Source of the DNA: Rhodospirillaceae bacterium
GTDB taxonomy: Bacteria; Pseudomonadota; Alphaproteobacteria; Rhodospirillales; UBA2165
Direction: 5' to 3'
DNA length: 50,092 nt
Assembly (NCBI GenBank): GCA_002723345.1
Contig: PBNV01000027.1
Coordinates: forward strand, 1 to 50,092
Numbering within the stretch: the stretch's first letter is position 1; every line of letters starts with the position of its first letter. The position numbers and the translations under genes are program-made. Of the stretch, positions 8,091 through 15,643 are shown one piece after another. Under the pieces are notes generated by a model that was not told the origin of the DNA, searched no databases, and saw nothing but the letters and a program-made list of their open reading frames with translations.

Positions 8091-8903
8091 ATGCTCACGC
8101 CACCATTCAATCTAAACAAGGCCCGCATCCTTTTGTCCAACGACGATGGGATTAACGCACCCGGGTTGAAGATAATGGAAACGATCGCTCGCACACTCTC
8201 TGATGATGTTTGGGTCGTTGCGCCGCTTCGTGAGCAGAGTGCCACGGGGCATTCCATCACGTTGCGCCGCCCGCTCCAAATCCGTAAGCAAGGGGAAAAT
8301 AAATTTGCCGTGGATGGCACCCCCACAGACTGCGTTTTACTCGCCGTTAACCAAATAATGAGAGAGTGTAAGCCGGATTTGGTACTTTCGGGTGTCAACC
8401 AGGGAAGAAATGTAGGGGAAGACATGACCTATTCTGGCACCATTGCAGCTGCAATGGAGGCAACACTGTTTGAAATCCCAGCCATTGCGTTCAGTCAGAG
8501 TATGAGCGAGGGGGATTTCCGCGAGCGACGGGGAAATGTTGCGCGAAAATACTCGCCGGCCATTGCCCATGCCGCCCAAGTTATCCGGAAGGTGACGCAA
8601 GTCTCCTGGCCCAAGGATGTCTTAATGAACGTGAACTTTCCTGCTGCGTCGAGAATGCCAATAGCGGGTATTGAAGTGACCAGGGAAGGGCGCAGCAAAT
8701 TGGGTGATGAAATTATTGAAAACAAGGATCCGCGTGGGCACAGCTATTATTGGATTGGTGCGCGGCGGGCGGCTTCGGACCATCCCAAAGGAACGGACTT
8801 GCATGCCGTGGAAAACGGGTTTGTTTCTGTGACGCCTGTTTCGTTAAACATGACTCACAAACCAACAATTAAAACCCTTAGGGGCGTGTTCAAAGAAAAC
8901 TGA
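8091..8903 (+). CDS. surE: 5'/3'-nucleotidase SurE
   Basis: A 270-residue metal-dependent phosphatase that removes phosphate from nucleoside monophosphates. The N-terminal RILLSNDDGINAPG (about 12-25) holds the metal-binding Asp pair; PLREQSATGHSIT (about 46-58) and SGVNQGRNVGEDMTYSGT (about 100-117) are further active-site segments with conserved Ser and Asn residues. It begins 5 nt after the serS stop and is followed by pcm, a partnership in stationary-phase survival and protein repair seen in many proteobacteria. Confidence 0.96.
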   Translation: MLTPPFNLNKARILLSNDDGINAPGLKIMETIARTLSDDVWVVAPLREQSATGHSITLRRPLQIRKQGENKFAVDGTPTDCVLLAVNQIMRECKPDLVLSGVNQGRNVGEDMTYSGTIAAAMEATLFEIPAIAFSQSMSEGDFRERRGNVARKYSPAIAHAAQVIRKVTQVSWPKDVLMNVNFPAASRMPIAGIEVTREGRSKLGDEIIENKDPRGHSYYWIGARRAASDHPKGTDLHAVENGFVSVTPVSLNMTHKPTIKTLRGVFKEN

Positions 8904-8921
8904 TGTCATATTGGGACTGAT

Positions 8922-9566
8922 ATGAACTTTGATCACAGCAAGGCTCTCCTAGTTATGGGCCTTAGGAGTGCGGGTGTGACGGATCGAGATGTCATGGCGG
9001 CCATTGAGTCTGTGCCCCGTGAAATCTTTGTTCCGCCCGTCTTGCGTCATCATGCCTATTCTAACGTTACCTTGCCCATTGGCCATGAACAAACGCTTAG
9101 CCAGCCCGGCATCGTAGGCATCATGACCCAGGCCTTGGATCTAAATGATCGCCTGAAGGTTTTGGAAGTGGGGACCGGGTCAGGCTACCAGACGACGATC
9201 CTTGCGCGGCTTGCCAGGCGGGTCTACACGGTGGAGCGACATAAACCACTATTGCAGGCCGCTGAGGCGCGTTTCGAAGAACTTAAACTCCGCAACATCA
9301 CGTCAAAATGCGGAGACGGGACGCTCGGTTGGGAGGCCCAAAACCCATTTGATCGAGTTATTGTAACTGCGGCGGCTTTGGACGTGCCGCCTATTTTAGC
9401 GGACCAACTCACTCTCGGCGGCGTGATGGTAGTCCCCATCGGATACGACTCGGAATTTCAAACCATTCTCCGTGTCGTCCGCACGGAAAACGGGTTTGAT
9501 ACGCAAGAACTCCGTGATGTGAGATTTGTCCCTCTCATTCCAGCAGAGGTGGGGGAGACAGGATGA
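8922..9566 (+). CDS. pcm: Protein-L-isoaspartate O-methyltransferase
   Basis: A 214-residue SAM-dependent enzyme that methylates isoaspartyl residues to start repair of aged proteins. The SAM-binding motif I is VLEVGTGSGYQTT (about 80-92). The upstream substrate segment LPIGHEQTLSQPGIVGIM (about 51-68) and the later DRVIVTAAALDVPP are family marks. The stop overlaps the start of the downstream lipoprotein gene (ATGA), so surE-pcm-nlpD form one operon. Confidence 0.96.
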   Translation: MNFDHSKALLVMGLRSAGVTDRDVMAAIESVPREIFVPPVLRHHAYSNVTLPIGHEQTLSQPGIVGIMTQALDLNDRLKVLEVGTGSGYQTTILARLARRVYTVERHKPLLQAAEARFEELKLRNITSKCGDGTLGWEAQNPFDRVIVTAAALDVPPILADQLTLGGVMVVPIGYDSEFQTILRVVRTENGFDTQELRDVRFVPLIPAEVGETG

Positions 9567-10627
9567 ATCGTCTGAAAACTAGCACCCTTTTGTCCATGCT
9601 TTTGACGTTGTCCGCATGTGGCAACCTAGAATGGCCCCCTGAGAGTGGCGGCGCAGGGTACATTGCCAGTCAGCCGGGGTTTGTCAAAGAGAGTGGGGAC
9701 ACCTCAAGCCCAATTATGGCAAGCTCCCAGTTGCAAAGTCCCCGACCATCTGTACAGGGTCTTTCGGCACCCTTCCCTGGAGCGGCGGCAGACCGTGAAC
9801 ACCTTGTAGCCGCTGGTGAAACCCTCTCACGGATTTCTCAGGCCTACGGTGTCGATGTCTACCAGATGGCCATCCTTAATCGACTTGAGCCACCGTTTAG
9901 GATCTATGTTGGTCAAAGTCTCGCGTTACCTAACTCCGCTGGAAAACCCGTTCAACTGGCGGCGTTCCGACGCCATGAAGTGATAGCGGAAAAGGAGGCT
10001 TCTGGTCGGCTTGTCGAAACGCCTGTTCTGGAAGCACCAGAACCATTGCCGACAACAAACCTTCTAAAAGTCGCGCCCGGTGTGAAGCCCAAAACCGGAA
10101 GAAAGTTCAAACCCTCTCGCAAGGCCTCGGCCCTCCCGAACCCCCGGCTTACCGGAAAACGGCCGATCAGCACGGAGCCCGAAACAGCCTTGCCGCCTGT
10201 CCACAAAGGCTCTGCTTTTATATGGCCGGTTAGAGGAAACGTCATCTCGCGGTTTGGGAAAAAAGGCGAAGGATTGAGAAATGATGGTGTGAACATTTTG
10301 GCAGATCGGGGCACCTCAGTACGAGCTGCGCGGTCCGGCATTGTTGCCTATGCCGGAAATGAACTTCGGGGTTTTGGCAACCTCTTACTTATTAAGCACG
10401 CCCATGGCTGGGTGACGGCATACGCCCATAACGAGAAACTTCTCGTGCGCCGCGGTCAAAAGGTTAAGCGAGGCCAGGTCGTTGCAAAGGTCGGAGATTC
10501 GGGCAATGTAGGACGCCCCCAACTTCATTTTGAAATTCGCAGAGGGAATAAGGCGGTCGATCCAATACTTCAAATTAGCCGCCGCTTCAGTCGGCGAACT
10601 GCTCGCCGGCAGGCGCCAAAAGGTTAG
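9563..10627 (+). CDS. nlpD: NlpD-like LysM/LytM (M23-fold) lipoprotein, probably catalytically inactive
   Basis: A 354-residue envelope protein. The N-terminus has a lipoprotein signal with lipobox LSACG (Cys about 19). One LysM domain follows (about 80-122, HLVAAGETLSRIS...) that would bind peptidoglycan, then a Pro/Lys-rich linker, then an M23/LytM domain (about 218-340). The zinc-binding HxxxD motif is changed: the equivalent stretch reads RNDGVNIL, with Asn where both His and Asp should be, although AYAHN and LHFE remain. NlpD and EnvC proteins with such degenerate sites activate cell-wall amidases rather than cut peptidoglycan; I infer that here. Last gene of the surE-pcm operon. Confidence 0.9.
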   Translation: MNRLKTSTLLSMLLTLSACGNLEWPPESGGAGYIASQPGFVKESGDTSSPIMASSQLQSPRPSVQGLSAPFPGAAADREHLVAAGETLSRISQAYGVDVYQMAILNRLEPPFRIYVGQSLALPNSAGKPVQLAAFRRHEVIAEKEASGRLVETPVLEAPEPLPTTNLLKVAPGVKPKTGRKFKPSRKASALPNPRLTGKRPISTEPETALPPVHKGSAFIWPVRGNVISRFGKKGEGLRNDGVNILADRGTSVRAARSGIVAYAGNELRGFGNLLLIKHAHGWVTAYAHNEKLLVRRGQKVKRGQVVAKVGDSGNVGRPQLHFEIRRGNKAVDPILQISRRFSRRTARRQAPKG

Positions 10628-10637
10628 TCCGACTAAC
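10623..10637. repeat. Short palindrome carrying both stop codons of convergent genes
   Basis: GTTAGT (10623-10628) and ACTAAC (10632-10637) form a perfect 6-bp inverted repeat around CCG. The TAG stop of the lipoprotein gene (10625-10627) and the TAG stop of the opposing ATPase gene (10635-10633) sit at mirror positions inside it. There is no T run, so a terminator role is doubtful. Confidence 0.5.
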
Positions 10638-11490
10638 TGATCCTCCGGCCCATCCTACCTGCCAAATCCTGTATAAACTGCCAGGCAACGCGGCCTGACC
10701 GAGAGCCTCGGGTCATTGACCACTCAAGTGCCTCGGCGCGAAGTGTTTCTTTGTCGATGTCCAGATCAAATGCTGCAGCGTAACCTTCGATGATGTTGAA
10801 ATAGGTATCCTGCTTGACCGGATGGAATCCAAGCCATAGACCGAACCTGTCCGATAAAGAGACCTTCTCTTCGACCGTTTCTGCTGTGTGGATTGCACTT
10901 GATCGTTCGTTTTCGATCATATCCCGGGGCATTAAATGTCGACGGTTTGATGTTGCATAGAAGATGATATTTTCGGGCCGCCCCTCAATGCCCCCTTCAA
11001 GGACAGCTTTTAAGGACTTGAATGTTGTGTCCTCAACTTCGAAGGAGAGATCGTCACAGAATAATAGACACCGACGACCAGCCCCTTTTAAAACCTGGAG
11101 CAACTGCGGAAGGGTAGGGATATCCTCCCGGTGAATTTCAACCAGAGCTAAGTCAGCGCCATCTTCCTCGTTGCAGCGTGCATGCACGGCTTTGATAAGA
11201 GAGCTTTTACCGGTGCCGCGTGCACCCCAAAGAAGTGCATTATTGGCGGGCAGGCCCTTCGCAAAGCGCTTTGTGTTGTCGTATAGTGTTTTTGTTTGTT
11301 GTTCGATCCCTTGAAGGAGGTTGAGGTCGATTCGGCTAACGTCCAAAACGGCTTCGAGGCGTTCTGGGTCTGAATGCCAGACATAGGCGTCTGCGCCCTT
11401 AAGTCCGTGCTGAACCACCGGGCGAGGTGCCAAACGGTCCAAGGCGTCGGCGATACGTGTTAAAACCGGCTCAAGGCTATGCTCACTCAT
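10633..11490 (-). CDS. DUF815-family AAA+ ATP-binding protein
   Basis: A 285-residue AAA+ ATPase of the DUF815 group, function not established. Walker A is GARGTGKSS (about 89-97) and Walker B is LLFCDDLSFE (about 142-151), followed by sensor-1-like IIFYATSNRRHLMP (about 175-188). The start ATG at 11490 has GAGGGA about 11 nt upstream. It converges on the lipoprotein gene with only 5 nt between the stops. Members of this family commonly sit beside the yajC-secDF cluster in alphaproteobacteria, as here, but no physical link is known to me. Confidence 0.9.
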   Translation of the reverse strand: MSEHSLEPVLTRIADALDRLAPRPVVQHGLKGADAYVWHSDPERLEAVLDVSRIDLNLLQGIEQQTKTLYDNTKRFAKGLPANNALLWGARGTGKSSLIKAVHARCNEEDGADLALVEIHREDIPTLPQLLQVLKGAGRRCLLFCDDLSFEVEDTTFKSLKAVLEGGIEGRPENIIFYATSNRRHLMPRDMIENERSSAIHTAETVEEKVSLSDRFGLWLGFHPVKQDTYFNIIEGYAAAFDLDIDKETLRAEALEWSMTRGSRSGRVAWQFIQDLAGRMGRRIS

Positions 11491-11538
11491 AAGGCTAAAT
11501 TCCCTCTTATCAAGGCGCGGGACCCTACCATATGAATT

Positions 11539-12069
11539 TTAGCCGTCAATGTACTCCAGCAGGCGATCCGCGAGACCGCGCAGCAGGCTCTCGATGGTTT
11601 CATCATTGCAGGTGCCATCCTTATTAAATACTTTGTGAACGCGTGGCACACTGACCGGGAAAGGCAACACGATGGCGCCAATGTGGGACAGTGTACCACG
11701 CAATTGCTCCAGCGTTTTGATCGCTCCGATGCTACCGGCGGCAACGCCCATCATCACCACCGGTTTATCAGCGAGAACTGAGGGATAGGAGAGGTTTTCT
11801 ATGATGAGCTTGGCGACAGAACTCATGCTGCCGTGATATTCAGGCGTGGAAAAGACGATACCATCTGCTTTTGTAACTATCTCCTGGATCTTCTCCTGAT
11901 CCTTATTATCACCGTCCTGGCCAGGGAATAACAAGCTCAGGTGGGTTGGATCAATCAGGTCAACGTGAATTTTATCGTGCCTGGCAAATTCATCCAAAAC
12001 AACGTCGAGAGCTTTCGACGTGTAACTTTCGGGTCGAGAGGTTCCAAGAATGACAGCGATTTTCTTCAC
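11539..12069 (-). CDS. NADPH-dependent FMN reductase-family flavoprotein
   Basis: A 176-residue flavodoxin-fold protein. The N-terminal ILGTSRPESYTSKALDVVL (about 7-25) is the FMN-phosphate loop, and FSTPEYHGSMSSVAKLIIEN (about 93-112) is the flavin-ring segment with the family STPEYxGS pattern. Such enzymes reduce FMN, quinones, chromate or azo compounds; which one cannot be decided. The start is a GTG at 12069 without a clear Shine-Dalgarno sequence. About 160 nt separate it from the divergent yajC. Confidence 0.88.
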   Translation of the reverse strand: MKKIAVILGTSRPESYTSKALDVVLDEFARHDKIHVDLIDPTHLSLLFPGQDGDNKDQEKIQEIVTKADGIVFSTPEYHGSMSSVAKLIIENLSYPSVLADKPVVMMGVAAGSIGAIKTLEQLRGTLSHIGAIVLPFPVSVPRVHKVFNKDGTCNDETIESLLRGLADRLLEYIDG

Positions 12070-12232
12070 ATTATTATACCGTTAATTGCCCACTGAATAA
12101 TGAGGTTTTAGTGTTAGCATAACTCCTTTGGCACGCCAATTTGTGTGAATTCAAAAGGATTGGTTTGCATTGAACGTGCCTCGGTCTATATTTCCGCGCA
12201 CAACGGTATTTATGATTTTAGGGAGCCACGAC

Positions 12233-12625
12233 ATGTTTATATCACCGGCGTATGCTCAGGCCGCGGGAGGCGGTGATGCCGGATTGGGGGCGTTCTTGCC
12301 TTTGATCCTCATTTTTGCCGTATTTTATTTTCTTCTAATCCGCCCGCAGCAAAAAAAAGCCAAGGCACATCGGGAAATGCTCGCCGCTGTTCGTCGAGGT
12401 GATAAAGTCATTACCGGTGGCGGTATTCTTGGGACTGTGACAAAAGTTATCAACGATCAAGAATTGGCGGTTGAAATCGCGGAAGGCATTAAAGTGCGAG
12501 TACAACGCGGCATGATTGCGGGAGTGGTTCCCAAAGACGGAGCTGCACCAGCGGGGGCAGGTGCCCCAGGTCAACAAGATCAGCCTGCCGGGCTTTTGGG
12601 CGGTCTTTTCGGTGGCCGTAAGTAG
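12233..12625 (+). CDS. yajC: Preprotein translocase subunit YajC
   Basis: A 130-residue accessory subunit of the SecDF-YajC complex. The ATG at 12233 is preceded by AGGGAG at a good distance and gives the typical alphaproteobacterial N-terminus MFISPAYAQA, so the earlier in-frame ATGs (12170, 12212) are rejected. A single membrane helix (about 21-41, ending FYFLLIRPQQKK) is followed by the cytoplasmic core with GDKVITGGGILGTVTKV. The tail is Ala/Gly-rich. It lies directly upstream of secD and secF. Confidence 0.94.
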   Translation: MFISPAYAQAAGGGDAGLGAFLPLILIFAVFYFLLIRPQQKKAKAHREMLAAVRRGDKVITGGGILGTVTKVINDQELAVEIAEGIKVRVQRGMIAGVVPKDGAAPAGAGAPGQQDQPAGLLGGLFGGRK

Positions 12626-12657
12626 CCGCCGTAAAAACGGAGGAAAGTCCCCACGCG

Positions 12658-14262
12658 ATGGTTTATTTCGCCAGATGGAAGGTGATAACAGTCCTCGCCA
12701 TTGTGGCGCTGGGGTTTTTGTTTGCTTCGCCTAATCTTTTGAACGAGAGGACGGCGGGAAGCCTGCCGAGTTTCCTGCCGCATAAACAGGTCAATTTAGG
12801 GCTAGATCTTCAAGGTGGTTCGCATCTCTTGCTGCAGGTTGGGGTTAATGCTGTTGTTCGGGAGCGCCTTAACGCCATGGTGGACGCCGTTCGCATCGCT
12901 CTCCGGCAGAAGCGTATCCGCTATACGGGCCTTGGCGCGCGCGGGAATGGCGTTTCCGTGGGGATCCGAAGTGCATCCCAGTTGGCTCTTGCCCAAAGCG
13001 TATTGACAAATGTTGAGCAGGGCACCGATATCAGTATTGATGGAAACCGGATTTCCATAACGCTCGGCAAAGAAGCATTAGCAGAAATCCGTCGGTCTGC
13101 AGTCGAGCAATCGATAGAAATTGTCCGGCGGCGGATCGATGAAACTGGGACGAAAGAACCAACCATTCAGCGCCAGGGAAACGATCGGATACTGCTCCAA
13201 TTGCCGGGCGTGGACGACCCAGAGCGGGTGAAACGCCTATTGGGCCGCACGGCCAAGATGACTTTTCATTTGCTGGACCAAAGTGGCGCGTCGCTGAGGG
13301 ATGCAATCCAAGGCCGGGTTCCCCCGGGCTCACGCTTGTTGCCGGGTTTAGATGGGGATCGACAAAAGACGGGGAGTGCTGCCAGTCAGAATGAACCTCG
13401 GCAATACCTTGTTCAGAAACGTGTCGCCGTTGGGGGGGATCGTCTGATTGACGCACAGCCTTCCTTTGACCAACGCACCAACGAGCCGGTTGTTACTTTT
13501 CGCTTTGATACGGTGGGTGGAAAAAGATTTGCAGATGTCACGCGAGCGAATGTCAATCGCCCGTTCGCTGTGGTGCTGGATGGTAAAGTCGTGACGGCGC
13601 CGGTAATCAGAGAGCCTATTCTAGGGGGGAGCGGCCAGATTAGCGGCAACTTTACGACCCAAGAAGCTCAGGACATGGCGCTTTTGCTGCGGGCCGGGGC
13701 TTTGCCCGCACCGTTGACAATTTTGGAAGAACGTACTGTAGGACCCGGGTTAGGCGCGGACTCTATCGCAGCTGGTAAAGTTGCCAGTGTGATTGGTCTC
13801 GTTCTAGTGGTCGTCTTTATGGTCATTATTTATGGCCTGTTTGGGTTTTTCGCTGATGTGGCCTTGTTTGTGAACATGGTGATGATCCTGGCGGCACTGT
13901 CCGCTTTGCAAGCTACGCTTACACTTCCGGGAATTGCCGGAATTGTGCTTACGATTGGCATGGCCGTGGATGCCAACGTGTTGGTGTTTGAACGGATCCG
14001 CGAGGAACTGCGCGGTGGACGAACGCCGATTTCTGCCATTGATGCGGGATATTCCCGAGCCATTACAACGATTATTGACGCGAACCTCACGACCTTGATT
14101 GCGGCGGCTATCCTATTCCAGTTTGGCTCTGGTCCCATAAAAGGGTTTGCGGTGACGCTAATGATTGGGATCGTTACTTCGATGTTCACGGCGATTATGT
14201 TAACGAGGCTGTTTGTTGTGGCCTGGATACGCAAGACCAAACCGACCAAAGTGCCAATTTAG
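12658..14262 (+). CDS. secD: Protein translocase subunit SecD
   Basis: A 534-residue RND-type membrane protein that uses the proton gradient to pull secreted proteins out of the SecYEG channel. One N-terminal helix is followed by VNLGLDLQGGSHLLLQV (about 45-61), the conserved DLQGG motif, a large periplasmic domain, and a five-helix block ending with TIGMAVDANVLVFERIREEL (about 437-456), which carries the proton-path Asp. GGAGG lies 12 nt before the ATG. secF follows after 12 nt; the two are separate genes, as in most alphaproteobacteria. Confidence 0.97.
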   Translation: MVYFARWKVITVLAIVALGFLFASPNLLNERTAGSLPSFLPHKQVNLGLDLQGGSHLLLQVGVNAVVRERLNAMVDAVRIALRQKRIRYTGLGARGNGVSVGIRSASQLALAQSVLTNVEQGTDISIDGNRISITLGKEALAEIRRSAVEQSIEIVRRRIDETGTKEPTIQRQGNDRILLQLPGVDDPERVKRLLGRTAKMTFHLLDQSGASLRDAIQGRVPPGSRLLPGLDGDRQKTGSAASQNEPRQYLVQKRVAVGGDRLIDAQPSFDQRTNEPVVTFRFDTVGGKRFADVTRANVNRPFAVVLDGKVVTAPVIREPILGGSGQISGNFTTQEAQDMALLLRAGALPAPLTILEERTVGPGLGADSIAAGKVASVIGLVLVVVFMVIIYGLFGFFADVALFVNMVMILAALSALQATLTLPGIAGIVLTIGMAVDANVLVFERIREELRGGRTPISAIDAGYSRAITTIIDANLTTLIAAAILFQFGSGPIKGFAVTLMIGIVTSMFTAIMLTRLFVVAWIRKTKPTKVPI

Positions 14263-14274
14263 GGGGAGGGTGCC

Positions 14275-15213
14275 ATGCTAAAACCAATTCATCTTTTGCC
14301 TAAAAAACCTAACCTTAAATTTACGGAGAGGAGGAGGATTTTCTTCATTTTTTCGGCCCTCCTGGTTGCGTTTTCCGTTGGCCTTTTTATGACGCGTAGC
14401 TTGAATTATGGGATCGATTTTCAGGGCGGAATTATGATTGAGATTAGAACACCGACGCCTGGCAATATTGGTCAGATGCGCAGTGATCTCTCCGGCCTTG
14501 GACTTGGTGAGATCAATATCCAGGAATTTGGAGAAGTCACTGATTTCTTAATCCGAGTCCAGAAACAGGATGGTGGGGAGAGAGCTCAGCAGGTTGCCGT
14601 TGGGAAGGTCAAAGCCACGTTGCCATCCAATATTGAATACCGCCGAACAGAATTTGTTGGCCCTCAGGTCAGTCAGGAGTTATTCAGAGACGGTGTGCTC
14701 GCCGTGCTCTTCGCTATCTTTGGTATCCTCGCGTATATCTGGTTCCGGTTTGAATGGCAATTCGGCCTGGGTGCCATTATCGCGCTCAGCCATGACGTGG
14801 TGACGACGATCGGGATTTTCGCGCTGACTGGTCTGGAGTTCAACCTATCGACGGTGGCCGCCATTCTGACTATTGCCGGATATTCCATTAACGACACCGT
14901 GGTGGTGTATGACAGAGTGCGAGAGAATTTACGAAAATATAAGACTATGCCGCTTCCAGAGTTGCTGAATAACAGCATCAATGAAACGCTGTCCCGCACG
15001 GTCATGACGAGCGTCACAACACTTTTAGCTCTTGGGTCGCTTTATGTCCTCGGCGGTGAGGTTATTCGTGGGTTTAGCTTTGGCATGATCTGGGGGGTCT
15101 TGATCGGAACCTATTCGTCGATCTGTCTGGCAGTGCCGTTACTCTTGTATTTGAACGTTGATCGGGGAACCGACATGAGCACAGCCCGAACGGCCCGGGA
15201 ACCTGCAGAGTAA
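14275..15213 (+). CDS. secF: Protein translocase subunit SecF
   Basis: A 312-residue partner of SecD. It shows NYGIDFQGGIMIEIRTP (about 44-60), the SecF form of the D-QGG motif, a small periplasmic domain, and the membrane block with IAGYSINDTVVVYDRVRENL (about 202-221). A strong GGGGGAGG site precedes the ATG. The start is not ambiguous. It is followed by the Mth938-like gene, an old alphaproteobacterial arrangement. Confidence 0.97.
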   Translation: MLKPIHLLPKKPNLKFTERRRIFFIFSALLVAFSVGLFMTRSLNYGIDFQGGIMIEIRTPTPGNIGQMRSDLSGLGLGEINIQEFGEVTDFLIRVQKQDGGERAQQVAVGKVKATLPSNIEYRRTEFVGPQVSQELFRDGVLAVLFAIFGILAYIWFRFEWQFGLGAIIALSHDVVTTIGIFALTGLEFNLSTVAAILTIAGYSINDTVVVYDRVRENLRKYKTMPLPELLNNSINETLSRTVMTSVTTLLALGSLYVLGGEVIRGFSFGMIWGVLIGTYSSICLAVPLLLYLNVDRGTDMSTARTAREPAE

Positions 15214-15251
15214 GTCTTCAACCGCGCTAATGGCGCTAGTATACTAATCAT

Positions 15252-15632
15252 ATGTCATTTGATATTACCCCTGCGGTCCCTCTGGGGCGTCAGCTCATTC
15301 AAAGCTATGGTGATGGCGGCTTTACCATTTCGGATCAGACCTACGATCACCCTGTTATTATCTTTCCTGACCGTACCCTTGTATGGAAACCGGGCGACTT
15401 AACAGTACCGACGTTAGAGGTATTCTCTGCGGTGTTTGATGCGGATCCGCCCGTGGATATTCTCCTAGTCGGCTGCGGCCCGATTACACTTTTTATGCCG
15501 CCAATATTACGGAAAATGGTTAAAGAAAACGGCATCGTTCTCGAGCCCATGGATACAGGCTCGGCTTGCCGCACGTATAACGTTCTTTTGACCGAAGAAC
15601 GCCGGGTCGCTGCGGCCCTTGTTCCCGTGTAG
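15252..15632 (+). CDS. Mth938-like / NDUFAF3-like domain protein (DUF498)
   Basis: A 126-residue single-domain protein. DILLVGCGPITLFMPPILRK (about 74-93), then GIVLEPMDTGSACRTYNVLL (about 98-117), are the family pattern of DUF498/PF04430. The eukaryotic member NDUFAF3 is a mitochondrial respiratory complex I assembly factor, and alphaproteobacterial members typically follow secDF, as here. A role in complex I or membrane-protein assembly is inferred from this homology; nothing in the sequence proves it. No signal peptide is present. Confidence 0.88.
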   Translation: MSFDITPAVPLGRQLIQSYGDGGFTISDQTYDHPVIIFPDRTLVWKPGDLTVPTLEVFSAVFDADPPVDILLVGCGPITLFMPPILRKMVKENGIVLEPMDTGSACRTYNVLLTEERRVAAALVPV

Positions 15633-15643
15633 TTACCCTTCGC

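Noticed and set aside
13031..13456. 141-codon minus-strand frame inside secD
   Set aside because: Shadow of secD; low-complexity product without motifs.
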